DNA of 64,000 nucleotides from Nostoc sp. KVJ3. GTDB taxonomy: Bacteria; Cyanobacteriota; Cyanobacteriia; Cyanobacteriales; Nostocaceae. Each line of letters starts with the position of its first letter. Positions within the stretch are counted from its first letter, which is position 1. The stretch spans positions 2,728,001 through 2,792,000 of the forward strand of contig NZ_WWFG01000002.1 of assembly GCF_026127265.1 (NCBI RefSeq). The letters run 5' to 3'. The notes beneath the pieces were generated by a model that made no database searches, was not told where the DNA came from, and saw only the letters and a program-made list of their open reading frames with translations. Of the stretch, positions 53,067 through 62,667 are shown one piece after another. The position numbers and the translations under genes are program-made.

Positions 53067-53371
53067 TGATTTTTACAAAATGATTGTAAGCCTCACAACA
53101 ATAGTTATATGGGTTTAAAGATCCACTATTAAAGCTTTAAGGAAAGATTAACAGTTTAGTGATTTGGCGATTTGGAACAGCCCCTCTACTTTTTTGATGA
53201 AAAGTACTGAGTGGGGTCAAGTCGCTTGTCTAGGAGACCCTAAAAGCGAACGCTCCAATTAAAAATTAAGTAGTAATGCAAAATTAAATATACATTTGTC
53301 ATTGCGAATAGGCAAAGCGGAATGAAGCCAAATAAATAAATAAATAAATAAATAAATAAATTAAAAAAAGG
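53067..53371. repeat. Gap with AAAT microsatellite and repeat debris
   Basis: About eight tandem AAAT units lie at 53330-53360, preceded by fragments of the GTCATTGCGAATAGGCAAAG-type interspersed repeat. No gene. Confidence 0.6.
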
Positions 53372-55963
53372 TCAAAGTCCCAATGGGCCACGAGTTACAC
53401 CTAGCTGATTTTGCAGTTTTAACTCTCGCCAGAGTTGTGAGCCTGTAATTTCCCCTTGCAGTAGTTGACGATAGCGATGTATTGTTTTAGTCACTTGGTC
53501 TGGGGTTTCATTGACAAATTCAATACGGAAGTGCCTTAAACCAAGTTCTATAAGACGCTGTACATACTCGGCTCCTGTTTGAGCAGTACCATTAAACACA
53601 GTATTACGGCAACCTACATCTGCTTTGAGGACGTGTTCGCTACCAACACGGTCTTTTAATTTTACTTCCTGTTTTTCACAAGGTCGTCCACAGTTAGTAT
53701 AGTCTGTACCGGTTGAGAGAAAAGCACAAAATACGCAGTGTTCCATGTGAAACATCGGTATATGTTGGTGGATTGTCACCTCAAACCACTGGGGTGGACA
53801 ACTGGTAAGCAAGTCTTGCAGTTGGGCAATATTCAGGTCATAAGATGCCGTCAGCCGTTCTACAGCAAAGTGTTGCTGAAAGTAGTCTGCTGTTAAGGGA
53901 TTAGCAACGTTGAGCGAGAAATCTGCAATGCAACGGTCTGCCGCAAAAAATTGCAATTGGTCATAGTTCCGCACCAAATAGCCATCTGCTTCAGATGCAC
54001 GTACTTGCTGCAAAATCCAGTTTTCTCCAGGTTTGGTAATTCGGGGTGGTGCAACCCAAATTGTGGGGAGTGGGGATTGTTGCCTTTGTTTATGTACTAG
54101 CTGCACCGCGTCTCGGTAGGCGCGGGGGTCTTCAAATTCACAGTAAAGTGTTTCAACTCCAGCTTTGAGGGCGGCTTGGAGTTGCTTGAGATTGCGTACT
54201 AAGACGATGAGTGAGGGGGATAAGGGGGATGAGGGGGATGAGGAGGGGAGTAAGTCTTGGAAAGAGACATCAGAACGTAATTGCCAGCGTTTGGGTTGAC
54301 TTCGCAATTCTTCCAACTGCACGACAATTTCCCGGCGCATCCGGTTTAATTCACTTACGGGTAGCATAAGGGAAGTACTAAGGTGGTTGGTTAGTGTTTC
54401 CAACAAGAAAGGCGTGTTACCGAGACGACCGAATTGTTCTTGTAAACGATTTGTATCTAAGGGTTTGGTGTGTGCTTCCACCAGTGAAATTACAGATTTC
54501 ACTTGTACAATATTACCGAGTCGATCGCGAGCGATCGCAATCAACATCTGACCAAGTTCTCCATAAATCTCAATGTCAATGGGACGCTGAAATTGGGGAT
54601 TCTCGCCGGCAAAACTCTGACGCAGCTGCTTATCTAATTCTGGATCGCTGGTTTTCCAAATGCGATCGCCTACATGCACTCGCCGCAGATTCAAGTCATT
54701 TCGCCCAAAGGTCAACATGGCTTCTTTGCCTTTGGATATCACCCCATAAACCCGACCACCTTCTTCTTTGGCTTCTGGATGACCGCAGTCAAAAACAATT
54801 CCATCCCCCGGTTTAACAGGCGCTTGCAATTTCACTGTTACCTGTTCGTTGTGAATGCGGGTCACTTCACCTAAATAAACCCCACGTTTTTTACCAAAGC
54901 GGGCGTGAACTAATTCCTGATTATTAATCCCGCCAAACCAACCCGTGTAGAGTCCGCGAGAAAATGCCATCTCTAGGTTGTAGTGTTCTTGATCTTTTGC
55001 CGGTTGTTGATTAAGCGGAAGATCCCCCCAACACCCCTTGTTAAGGGGCGCTATGTTCCCCCCTTTTGAAGGGGGGCTAGGGGGGATCTCCGTCATCACC
55101 CTATCTAAGGCTTGCCGATAAACACGGGTAACATTAGCAACATATTCTGGGGCTTTCAATCGGCCTTCAATCTTAAGACAAGTTACTCCTGATTTCACCA
55201 AATCTGGCAAAACATCTAACCCCGCAAGGTCTTGAGGACTGAGTAAGTATTTGCGTTCTTTCAAATTTACAACTTCACCATCGGCAATTAACTCGTAAGG
55301 CATCCGGCAAGCTTGGGCACATTCGCCTCGGTTAGCAGAACGTCCGCCTAAAGCCTCGCTAGTCAAACACTGACCGGAGTACGCCACGCACAAAGCACCG
55401 TGAACAAAAACTTCCAAGGGTAGCGAAGCTTCTTGTAGGGCAATCTGCTGCTGTATTTTATTGATTTCCTGAAGAGAACATTCACGCGCCAGCACTACCA
55501 ATTGACAGCCGAGGGATTTGGCAAATTCCACTCCAGCCGCACTGGTGATCGTCATTTGGGTGGAAGCATGGATGGGAAAATCGGGGGAGAGGTGACGGAT
55601 GAGACGGCATATACCCACATCTTGGACAATTACCGCATCCACACCTGCGGCAATAATTGTGCGGAGATATTGCTGGGCTTCTGCTAGTTCTTTGGGAAAT
55701 ATTAGTGTGTTGACAGTGACATAACCCTTTACGCCGCGATGGTGCAGAAATGTCATCAATTGGGGTAAGTCTGCCTCAGTAAAGTTTTCTGCCCGCATTC
55801 TGGCGTTAAACCGATCCAAACCGAAGTAAATCGCATCTGCCCCATTTTCCACAGCAGCTTTAGCACAGTCCCAATTACCTGCTGGCGCAAGTAGTTCAGG
55901 ACGTTGAAGGGAGAGTTGGGGAGAGAGGTGTAGGCGTAGCCCATCGGAGATATCGCTTTTCAT
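53372..55963 (-). CDS. U32 family peptidase / RlhA-like protein
   Basis: 863 residues. The N-terminal U32 core is clear: RPELLAPAGNWDCAKAAVEN, GADAIYFGLDRFNARMRAEN, VHGALCVAYSGQCLTSEAL, GGRSANRGECAQACRMPYEL and TCLKIEGRLK, with cysteines likely to bind an iron-sulfur cluster. The C-terminal half includes another cysteine cluster (FHMEHCVFCAFLS). In E. coli the related RlhA hydroxylates C2501 of 23S rRNA; true peptidase activity is doubtful. Two segments seem repeat-derived: residues about 292-314 (EIPPSPPSKGGNIAPLNKG) encoded by the hairpin element 55021-55088, and about 569-586 (PSSSPSSPLSPS) encoded by GGGGGATGA-type repeats near 54205-54255. Confidence 0.85.
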   Translation of the reverse strand: MKSDISDGLRLHLSPQLSLQRPELLAPAGNWDCAKAAVENGADAIYFGLDRFNARMRAENFTEADLPQLMTFLHHRGVKGYVTVNTLIFPKELAEAQQYLRTIIAAGVDAVIVQDVGICRLIRHLSPDFPIHASTQMTITSAAGVEFAKSLGCQLVVLARECSLQEINKIQQQIALQEASLPLEVFVHGALCVAYSGQCLTSEALGGRSANRGECAQACRMPYELIADGEVVNLKERKYLLSPQDLAGLDVLPDLVKSGVTCLKIEGRLKAPEYVANVTRVYRQALDRVMTEIPPSPPSKGGNIAPLNKGCWGDLPLNQQPAKDQEHYNLEMAFSRGLYTGWFGGINNQELVHARFGKKRGVYLGEVTRIHNEQVTVKLQAPVKPGDGIVFDCGHPEAKEEGGRVYGVISKGKEAMLTFGRNDLNLRRVHVGDRIWKTSDPELDKQLRQSFAGENPQFQRPIDIEIYGELGQMLIAIARDRLGNIVQVKSVISLVEAHTKPLDTNRLQEQFGRLGNTPFLLETLTNHLSTSLMLPVSELNRMRREIVVQLEELRSQPKRWQLRSDVSFQDLLPSSSPSSPLSPSLIVLVRNLKQLQAALKAGVETLYCEFEDPRAYRDAVQLVHKQRQQSPLPTIWVAPPRITKPGENWILQQVRASEADGYLVRNYDQLQFFAADRCIADFSLNVANPLTADYFQQHFAVERLTASYDLNIAQLQDLLTSCPPQWFEVTIHQHIPMFHMEHCVFCAFLSTGTDYTNCGRPCEKQEVKLKDRVGSEHVLKADVGCRNTVFNGTAQTGAEYVQRLIELGLRHFRIEFVNETPDQVTKTIHRYRQLLQGEITGSQLWRELKLQNQLGVTRGPLGL
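55021..55088. repeat. C-rich/G-rich double hairpin element inside the U32 gene
   Basis: Runs from GATCCCCCCAACACCCCTTG to GGCTAGGGGGGATC, a member of the same family as 1721, 4072 and 48829, inserted in the coding sequence without breaking the frame. Confidence 0.8.
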
Positions 55964-56184
55964 CAGATTTAGGGTTAAGTAGCACCATAGTGATTTTATC
56001 TAAGTTTGAGGGAGGGGGTGCGATCGCTATCTCCACGCTAGTGTTTTAATTCACCTGGAGGGGATAAAAAAATGATCCTGCTTTAAAAATTTGTGTGTAC
56101 ATTGTCTACCAATATTGGCTATTAGGAAATATCAAAGAGTGCCAAGACAAACGTCCTGTAATAATAAATAAAAAAAATGGATAT

Positions 56185-57324
56185 TCATTCTTCTAACTCC
56201 TCTTTGCTACTTTCAGCAGCTTGGCGTAGTGCGAGGAATGCCTCTTTTAAAGGTTGGCTGACAGCACTATCAGGTTCATCGAGTACTAATTGTTGATATG
56301 TCTCCAAAAAAAACATTCTTAATCGATGGAAAAGATGTAGAAAATAACGAATAAAACTGATACAATCCAAAACTACAAGTTCAATCCCACCTGTTTTTTC
56401 ATATACATCTGAAGCATATTCTTGAACAGATTGATCAATCAAATCTGTAGTTATAAAAATGTAGTTGTCAATCTTTTGAGGAGAATTTCTAATCTTCTGG
56501 ATGGCATGGTTAATATCATCCACCGTAACCTTCTTCATTTTCATTTCATAGCTAGTAATTACATTTTCTTCGTTAAGAAGCATAATTTCTAAATCTCCAA
56601 GTGCCCCTGTTTGCTTATCCGCAGCATTATGGTTTGCAAGAGCTAGATGCCTTTGTCCCAAATAAGCTGAAGCGGCTTGGTAAGCAGCAGCTACAATCAG
56701 GACAGGCAAGCGACTGGAATTCCGACAATTTAAGTGCTGCTCAATCAATTTGACAATTGCTTCAGTAGAGAGCGGAATCCCACCTTTAACTGTTCTTAAA
56801 TCTGCCAGTAGACTAGCAATACGTTGACGTTTTTCATTTTTAACGATTAAAAGATATCTGATAGTTTCGGCAAGCACATCTTCAGCTAAGACTCGACCGG
56901 AATAAACGTCATCAAGCAGGGAGAGTACAGTTTTGTAAAGAATGGGAGGTTTGCCAACTAAATTAACTTCTGGTGTCAGAAAAATATTTCTATTACGAAG
57001 TGCTGGAGTGAGGAAAGCTGTTGTTGGGTTACATGGTAATTCATGTTTATTAATAAAGCTAGTGATATATGCTTCATCGTATGTCCGACCTGAATAACAG
57101 TCTAAATCACCAATTTCGGTATAGGGTTTGCGAATATCTAGATTTGGTTTATGAGATTTTGCTAAACAACAGGCTAATAGCAATCGGACACCCGCTCTAT
57201 TTTGAGGGTTACGACACACAAATTCTACATTACTAGAGATAGCAACATCATGTATAACTGGTTGTGTCAAACCGTAAACAACCCTTTCAAAAGCTAAATC
57301 AAGGATAGCTGGTGGGATTGACAT
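56185..57324 (-). CDS. Type II restriction endonuclease, possibly SacI family
   Basis: 379 residues. A PD-(D/E)XK-type centre is visible as D244 (GDLEIML) and E260-M-K262 (TSYEMKMKK), the usual acidic-acidic-lysine set of metal-dependent nucleases. The N-terminus (PPAILDLAFERVVYGL, RNPQNRAGVRLLLACCL) and overall length recall the SacI-type enzymes, but this is from memory and the target site is not predictable. Its start overlaps the 3' end of the methyltransferase gene by 31 bases, the methylase being translated first, which fits safe expression order. Confidence 0.75.
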   Translation of the reverse strand: MSIPPAILDLAFERVVYGLTQPVIHDVAISSNVEFVCRNPQNRAGVRLLLACCLAKSHKPNLDIRKPYTEIGDLDCYSGRTYDEAYITSFINKHELPCNPTTAFLTPALRNRNIFLTPEVNLVGKPPILYKTVLSLLDDVYSGRVLAEDVLAETIRYLLIVKNEKRQRIASLLADLRTVKGGIPLSTEAIVKLIEQHLNCRNSSRLPVLIVAAAYQAASAYLGQRHLALANHNAADKQTGALGDLEIMLLNEENVITSYEMKMKKVTVDDINHAIQKIRNSPQKIDNYIFITTDLIDQSVQEYASDVYEKTGGIELVVLDCISFIRYFLHLFHRLRMFFLETYQQLVLDEPDSAVSQPLKEAFLALRQAAESSKEELEE

Positions 57325-58187
57325 TGAGGTTCTACCTGTTGTGTCTGAGTGCTATTAACAGTATTTTTTGTAATATTATCTAGTGCATAATTTACCCACA
57401 GGGTTTCTGTTCGCAATCCTTTTGTAGAATGGCAAGCTTTAGTGGGTGCTTGGATATATTTCCAATCACTGTAAAGTTCTTCCATAAGAGAGCATTGATA
57501 ACTTGAGATAGCAACTTTGCCTTGGATATTATGAAGAACATCACTCAGTTCCCGATGTTGTTCATCTGTCATCTCGTAAGCGTAAGCTTGACGATCGCCT
57601 CTTGAAGCATGTGGATACGGAGGATCGCAATAAAACAAAGTCTCTTCAGAATCATAGCGTTGAATGACTTTAACTGCTGAGTCATGCTCCATCTGAACTC
57701 GTAAAAGTCTTTGAACAATCCCAGGTAAATCTTCTACACTTCCTAACCATCTGGAAACTGCACCAGCCATCCCCGCACGGCTTGTTAGTTTACAGTGTGC
57801 CCACCTACCAGAACTTGCCTTCTGTGCTAACCCAGTTCTAACCTGTCTAGCCTTAATAAAAAATCGTCTAGCTCGTTCAAAATCAGATAAATTTGGAGTA
57901 TGCTCAGAGATTGCTATTTCAAATTCTTCACGAGAAAAAGGAGTTAGACCAATAGCCTCAATCAGGCTTTCCTTTTGCTCCCTGAGTACGCGAAAAAAGT
58001 TTACTAATTCACCATCAAAATCATTGTACGTTTCTACTGGTGAGGGGTTTCGATTGAGTAAAACTGCTGCTGAACCTCCAAATGGTTCACAGTAATGCTG
58101 GGCATCTGGTAAAAGGGGTAAAAGCCAATCAAGATGGCTGAACTTTCCACCATACCAGCCAAAAGCTATCAGCTTGTTTTTACCCAT
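57294..58187 (-). CDS. DNA adenine methyltransferase, D12 class
   Basis: 297 residues. The alpha-group N6-adenine methylase motifs are in order: WYGGKFSHLDWLLPLLPD, EPFGGSAAVLLN (AdoMet-binding FGG) near residue 35, YNDFDGELVNFFRVL, and catalytic DPPY at 188-191. It protects host DNA from the endonuclease encoded next. The target sequence is not known. Both genes are on the minus strand between the U32 and proline genes. Confidence 0.9.
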   Translation of the reverse strand: MGKNKLIAFGWYGGKFSHLDWLLPLLPDAQHYCEPFGGSAAVLLNRNPSPVETYNDFDGELVNFFRVLREQKESLIEAIGLTPFSREEFEIAISEHTPNLSDFERARRFFIKARQVRTGLAQKASSGRWAHCKLTSRAGMAGAVSRWLGSVEDLPGIVQRLLRVQMEHDSAVKVIQRYDSEETLFYCDPPYPHASRGDRQAYAYEMTDEQHRELSDVLHNIQGKVAISSYQCSLMEELYSDWKYIQAPTKACHSTKGLRTETLWVNYALDNITKNTVNSTQTQQVEPQCQSHQLSLI

Positions 58188-58402
58188 TTTTTTATCCTTG
58201 TAGGCTTATAATCTTTGAAAAAAGGTCTATACTTTTCACTCTAGCAAAAAGGGGCGATCGCATTTGTCAAGTGAGATAAATTAAGCGATCGCTTCCTCTG
58301 CTTAATTAGACAATAATCAGTATGGCGATTTACATTGAGGGTAGATGCCCAAAAAAATCAGAGTATTTACTGAATCCTATTCGGGCACATAACTCTTGTA
58401 AT

Positions 58403-61396
58403 TCACTCTGCACCTTCAATTGGTGCAAAACCTTGACGCTGAATATTTTCTGTTACCGCACGTGGTTCCAGAAATTGCAGCAGGTAATCAGGGCCACCCG
58501 CTTTAGAACCCACTCCCGAAAGTTTGAATCCACCAAAAGGTTGCCGCCCAACGATCGCTCCGGTAATATTGCGGTTGATGTACAAATTCCCGACTTCAAA
58601 TTCTGTCTGCGCTTGCTGAATATGCGAAGGCGTTCTAGAATAAAGTCCGCCAGTTAAGGCGTAGTTTGTCCCGTTGGCGACTGCTAAGGCTTCCTGGAAA
58701 TCTTTTACTCGAATTACCGCTAGCACAGGGCCAAAAATTTCTTCTTGGGAAATTACCGCATTGGGCGAGACTTCACTAAAAATCACAGGGCCGATAAAAT
58801 ATCCTTGTTCGGGTGCTGGTAACTCTAAGGCTACTTCTGCTTCTGCCTTACCCTTTTCAATATACTCGCGGATGCGATCGCGGGCATTAGCATCAATTAC
58901 TGGCCCAACTTGGGTACTCGGTAACTCTGCTTCCCCAATATTCAAGGATTTTGTCGCTTCTACCAATCTCTGCACAAAGGTATCATAAATCGGTTCCAGC
59001 ACAATCACCCTGGAGGCAGCAGAACATTTTTGGCCGCTATAACCAAATGCTGACTGCACTACCCCGACAACCGCTTGGTCTAAATCAGAACTTTCATCGA
59101 CAATAATGGCATTTTTGCCACCCATTTCTGCAATTACCCGTTTCATGTGCTTTTGTCCGGGTTTCAATATTGCCGCTTCTGCGTAAATTCGACAGCCAAC
59201 TTCCTGGGAACCCGTAAAAGCAATTACATGAGTATCTGGATGATTTACCAAATAAGCACCGACTTGGGAACCCTTACCAGGTACGTATTGAAATACACCT
59301 TTAGGGAAACCAGCTTCGATTAAAATCTCTGTGAGTTTTGCCGTAATTACAGAAGATGTTTCCGCCGGCTTGAGGAGAGTACAATTTCCTGAAACTAAGG
59401 CTGCAACTGTCATTCCACATGCGATCGCTAGCGGAAAATTCCAGGGAGAAATTACTACAACAATTCCCCTTGGCTGGTAAATATAACGGTTATTTTCGCC
59501 AGCTACGTCGTAATTAACACCTTTATCTAGCCGTTCGATCTCATCAGCATAGTACCGACAAAAGTCTATCGCTTCCGAAACCTCTCCATCAGCTTCCTTA
59601 ACTGGTTTCCCAACTTCCAAAACTATCCAAGCTGAAAGTTCGGCGCGGCGTTCTTCCATCAAATCACCCGCTTGACGCAAAATATCAGCGCGTTGTTTTG
59701 CGGGTGTTTTCCTCCAACCAGGAAACGCTGCTTTGGCTGCTTGCATCGCCTGTTCTGCTTGTTCAACGCTAATCAACCCAACTTTACCAACTATTTCACT
59801 GAAATTAGAAGGATTAAGAGAATCAACAAATTCTGCCGTGTTAACATATTCCCCATTAATCAACGGCAAATAAGTTTTACCCAACTGTTGACGAACACTT
59901 TGGAACGCTTGCGCTGTTTTCGTTCTCACTTCTTCCTCAGAGTAATCGGTATCAGCAGCACCAAGGAAATTAGAGTTAGGAGTTAGGAGTGAGGAGTTAG
60001 GAGTTAAAGAGTTTTTTTCTTCTTTGACAATTGGCGGCGCTAATAATTCCTCAATTGGTCGATTTTCGAGATTTTGCCGTAAAAAAGAACTATTAGCGGT
60101 ATTTTCCAACAATCGACGAATTAAATACGCCATTCCCGGTAATAATTCACCATAGGGACAGTAAACTCTGACTCGATAACCTCTGTCAACCAATGCTTTG
60201 GCAACTTTATCTCCCATCCCGTAGAGGACTTGCAATTCAAAGCGACGGCGAGGGACATTTAAACTTTCAGCGATGGCAATAGCGCGAGAATGCGATCGCA
60301 CATTATGGCTACCAATGGCAGAATATACATATTGATGATTTTCTAACAATAACTGAGTGATGGTTTCAAAGTTAGCATCAGTTGCCGCTTTATCGTTGTA
60401 AACTGGCTGTTTCCAATGCTTTTGGGCTGCTTTAATAGTTTCCTGATCCCAATATGCGCCTTTCACCAAACGGATTGTCAGAGGATAACCACGTTCTTTC
60501 AACCAAGAAATTACGTCTTTGGTATCTTGCTCGCTATCACGCAGATATGCTTGAATGGTCATGCCAATATCTGTGCGTTGCCGAAATTCTTCTTCTAGTA
60601 ACAGTTTTTTCAGAATGCTGAAAGTTATATCCTTATAGGCATACTGTTCCATATCAAAATGCACAGCTGCGCCCAACTCTTTAGCACGACGTAAGAGAAT
60701 CCGAATGCGATCGCTAACTCGCTCTTCACTACCTTTAGCATCTAAAGGGTCAAATTGGGAATAAAACGCCGTTAACTTCACAGAAACCTGAACTTTTGGG
60801 ATTGCTTCGCCATCAGCCTCATCAATAGCCGGGATAGCTGTCCAATTCTTCGATGCTTCTACCAATTGTTGCATTAATTCTAGATAGCGTTCTAGATAAG
60901 ACTGCGCTTCGGCTTCAGTAATCACCGCTTCACCAAGTAAGTCAATGGTAAAAGCCATTTTTTCTTTTCGCAGTCGTTCAACTGTTTTAATGACTTGTTT
61001 AATATTTTCCCCAGAAATATATTTATGAGCAAGAGTCTCAACTGCTGTACCAACAGTTGTCGCAGCAACTTGTCCTGGCATAGAGTCGGGGTTAGCAAAG
61101 TTTAGCATTCCCTTCAAAGCTGCCGGTAATTCTACAGACTCATCACCTAAATATTCTTGTAAGTGTGAGGCAATTTCTGATTTACTGTGTAAAGCAGGTA
61201 GGGTATCTATGAAGCGAAATAGTTGTACCCGTAAGCCAGGATTACTCATTGCCCAAGCTAATAATTTATCATCCCAACGCATTTGATCCCGCAGGGAAGA
61301 AAAAAACGAACGATTTTCCTGTGTTGCTGCTAGAAGTTGTTTAGCAATTTCTTGGGTTTTAGCTTCGTAGGTGCTTGTTTGTACTTGTAATACCAC
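58403..61396 (-). CDS. Bifunctional proline dehydrogenase / delta-1-pyrroline-5-carboxylate dehydrogenase
   Basis: 997 residues. The N-terminal proline dehydrogenase barrel (about 95-455; VSVKLTAFYSQFDPLDAKG, GMTIQAYLRDSEQD, RLVKGAYWDQE) uses FAD; the C-terminal P5C dehydrogenase (about 520-985) has E757 in EMGGKN and catalytic C791 in GYSGQKCSAASRV and uses NAD. Together they turn proline into glutamate. There is no DNA-binding ribbon-helix-helix, unlike E. coli PutA. The linker at about 462-475 (SLTPNSSLLTPNSN) is encoded by GGAGTTA heptamer repeats (59972-60008). The start is GTG at 61396. Often annotated pruA or putA. Confidence 0.93.
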   Translation of the reverse strand: MVLQVQTSTYEAKTQEIAKQLLAATQENRSFFSSLRDQMRWDDKLLAWAMSNPGLRVQLFRFIDTLPALHSKSEIASHLQEYLGDESVELPAALKGMLNFANPDSMPGQVAATTVGTAVETLAHKYISGENIKQVIKTVERLRKEKMAFTIDLLGEAVITEAEAQSYLERYLELMQQLVEASKNWTAIPAIDEADGEAIPKVQVSVKLTAFYSQFDPLDAKGSEERVSDRIRILLRRAKELGAAVHFDMEQYAYKDITFSILKKLLLEEEFRQRTDIGMTIQAYLRDSEQDTKDVISWLKERGYPLTIRLVKGAYWDQETIKAAQKHWKQPVYNDKAATDANFETITQLLLENHQYVYSAIGSHNVRSHSRAIAIAESLNVPRRRFELQVLYGMGDKVAKALVDRGYRVRVYCPYGELLPGMAYLIRRLLENTANSSFLRQNLENRPIEELLAPPIVKEEKNSLTPNSSLLTPNSNFLGAADTDYSEEEVRTKTAQAFQSVRQQLGKTYLPLINGEYVNTAEFVDSLNPSNFSEIVGKVGLISVEQAEQAMQAAKAAFPGWRKTPAKQRADILRQAGDLMEERRAELSAWIVLEVGKPVKEADGEVSEAIDFCRYYADEIERLDKGVNYDVAGENNRYIYQPRGIVVVISPWNFPLAIACGMTVAALVSGNCTLLKPAETSSVITAKLTEILIEAGFPKGVFQYVPGKGSQVGAYLVNHPDTHVIAFTGSQEVGCRIYAEAAILKPGQKHMKRVIAEMGGKNAIIVDESSDLDQAVVGVVQSAFGYSGQKCSAASRVIVLEPIYDTFVQRLVEATKSLNIGEAELPSTQVGPVIDANARDRIREYIEKGKAEAEVALELPAPEQGYFIGPVIFSEVSPNAVISQEEIFGPVLAVIRVKDFQEALAVANGTNYALTGGLYSRTPSHIQQAQTEFEVGNLYINRNITGAIVGRQPFGGFKLSGVGSKAGGPDYLLQFLEPRAVTENIQRQGFAPIEGAE
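59972..60008. repeat. GGAGTTA-type heptamer repeats inside the proline enzyme gene
   Basis: About five imperfect tandem units of GAGTTAG/GAGTGAG. It lies in the inter-domain linker, where length changes should be tolerated. Confidence 0.75.
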
Positions 61397-62008
61397 TGAT
61401 AATAAACTCCGTTAATCAAGACAAGGCTTTTTGGACAAAGCCTGTGTCTTCTATTTTGACGCTTTAATTTAGCTGTCACCATAACCTAGTAAAACAAGGC
61501 AAAAGTAAAAAAAAAGAACGCTGATTTTATAGGATGTTTAGCGATTTTAAATGGGTGGCTTATTTACGCCGTCATGTACTATAGCGGTTCCCATTCAAAT
61601 GTGGTACAACATCATCTCGTAAGGTGTAGGGGCAATTCATGAATTGCCCCTACGGATGTACCTCACATAAATGAGAACCGCTATATTAATAATTGACGAA
61701 TAAATTTTCTGTAGAGACGGCGATTTATCGCGTCTCTTAAACCTCATTAGTTTTGCAGGGTTGTAGAGGCGCGAAAGCGCCTAGCGGGGCGTTTGCGCAG
61801 TGTCTAATAGAGAAGCCCAGTCAAGATTTCGCGTCTCTACACTTGGGATGCTCCCCACTTTGGTGGAAATTTACCTATCTTTAACAAAGAGATTTTGATC
61901 CAAATCTTGCTAATTTAGATGGTAGCTGGATTTACGGCTTAACAGGATGTAACTGTTTTTTCCAATAGTCAGAATGGGTATACTCACTCTATACCTACAT
62001 AAAACTTC
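61397..62008. other. Divergent gap upstream of proline and HD-domain genes
   Basis: 612 bases holding the 106-bp MITE (61580-61685) and, at about 61710-61845, further foldback repeats with TGTAGAGACG/CGCGTCTCTAC ends and an inner GAGGCGCGAAAGCGCCT hairpin. Promoters of the two flanking genes must lie here but are not obvious. Confidence 0.5.
61580..61685. mobile_element. 106-bp MITE, copy 2 (inverted relative to copy 1)
   Basis: TATAGCGGTTCCCAT to ATGAGAACCGCTATA, same length as 46592-46697 and nearly identical to its reverse complement. TA at each edge. Confidence 0.85.
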
Positions 62009-62635
62009 ATGGATATTTTATTTTCTAACTGGCAACACACACTCCAAGCCTTTGACGTTGACCAAGTAACATCAGAGAAAGCCTTTGGTAACTTGATTGC
62101 AGCTTACTCTACTCCTGTCCGCTACTACCATACACTGAAACACATTGAGCATGTCCTCAGTACAATTGAGATTTTGCAAGGCTATACTAACAACCTACCT
62201 GCTGTTCAACTAGCTGCCTGGTTTCACGATGTCGTGTATGATACTCAAGCTCAAGATAACGAAGAACGAAGCGCAGACTATGCTTTTAAGGTGCTGAGTA
62301 GCTTAGATATTCCAGAGAGTACAATAACTATTGTTACCCGTCTCATTCGGAATACTAAATACCACCAAGCGGCAATGGATGACTATGATAGCCAAGTTCT
62401 AATTGATGCAGATTTAGCGATTTTTGCTACTACCTCAGTCCAGTATCCAGAATACTCCCATGCTATTCGTCAGGAATATGACTGGATATCAAAAGCAGAC
62501 TATATTGCAGGTCGTAGGCAGGTTTTAGAGGAATTTTTAAAGCGCCCCCGAATCTATTTTACGCCTTTAATGTTAGAGTTTGCTGAGGCATCCGCCCGTG
62601 CCAATATTCAAAGAGAAATTCAGTCTTTGGATTAA
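62009..62635 (+). CDS. HD-domain metal-dependent phosphohydrolase
   Basis: 208 residues, soluble. HD-domain metal ligands are in place: YYHTLKHIEHVL near residue 38, WFHDVVYD near 71, then LIDADLAIF near 130. The arrangement matches the predicted HD-superfamily hydrolases of about 200 residues common in cyanobacteria. The substrate is unknown, a nucleotide or phosphorylated metabolite being usual for the fold. Stand-alone gene. Confidence 0.85.
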   Translation: MDILFSNWQHTLQAFDVDQVTSEKAFGNLIAAYSTPVRYYHTLKHIEHVLSTIEILQGYTNNLPAVQLAAWFHDVVYDTQAQDNEERSADYAFKVLSSLDIPESTITIVTRLIRNTKYHQAAMDDYDSQVLIDADLAIFATTSVQYPEYSHAIRQEYDWISKADYIAGRRQVLEEFLKRPRIYFTPLMLEFAEASARANIQREIQSLD

Positions 62636-62667
62636 AGATATGCTTTTTGATGAAGAACTTTTAATTA

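Noticed and set aside
58322..58657. 111-codon plus-strand ORF at the end of the proline enzyme gene
   Set aside because: Mostly antisense to the conserved P5C dehydrogenase end.
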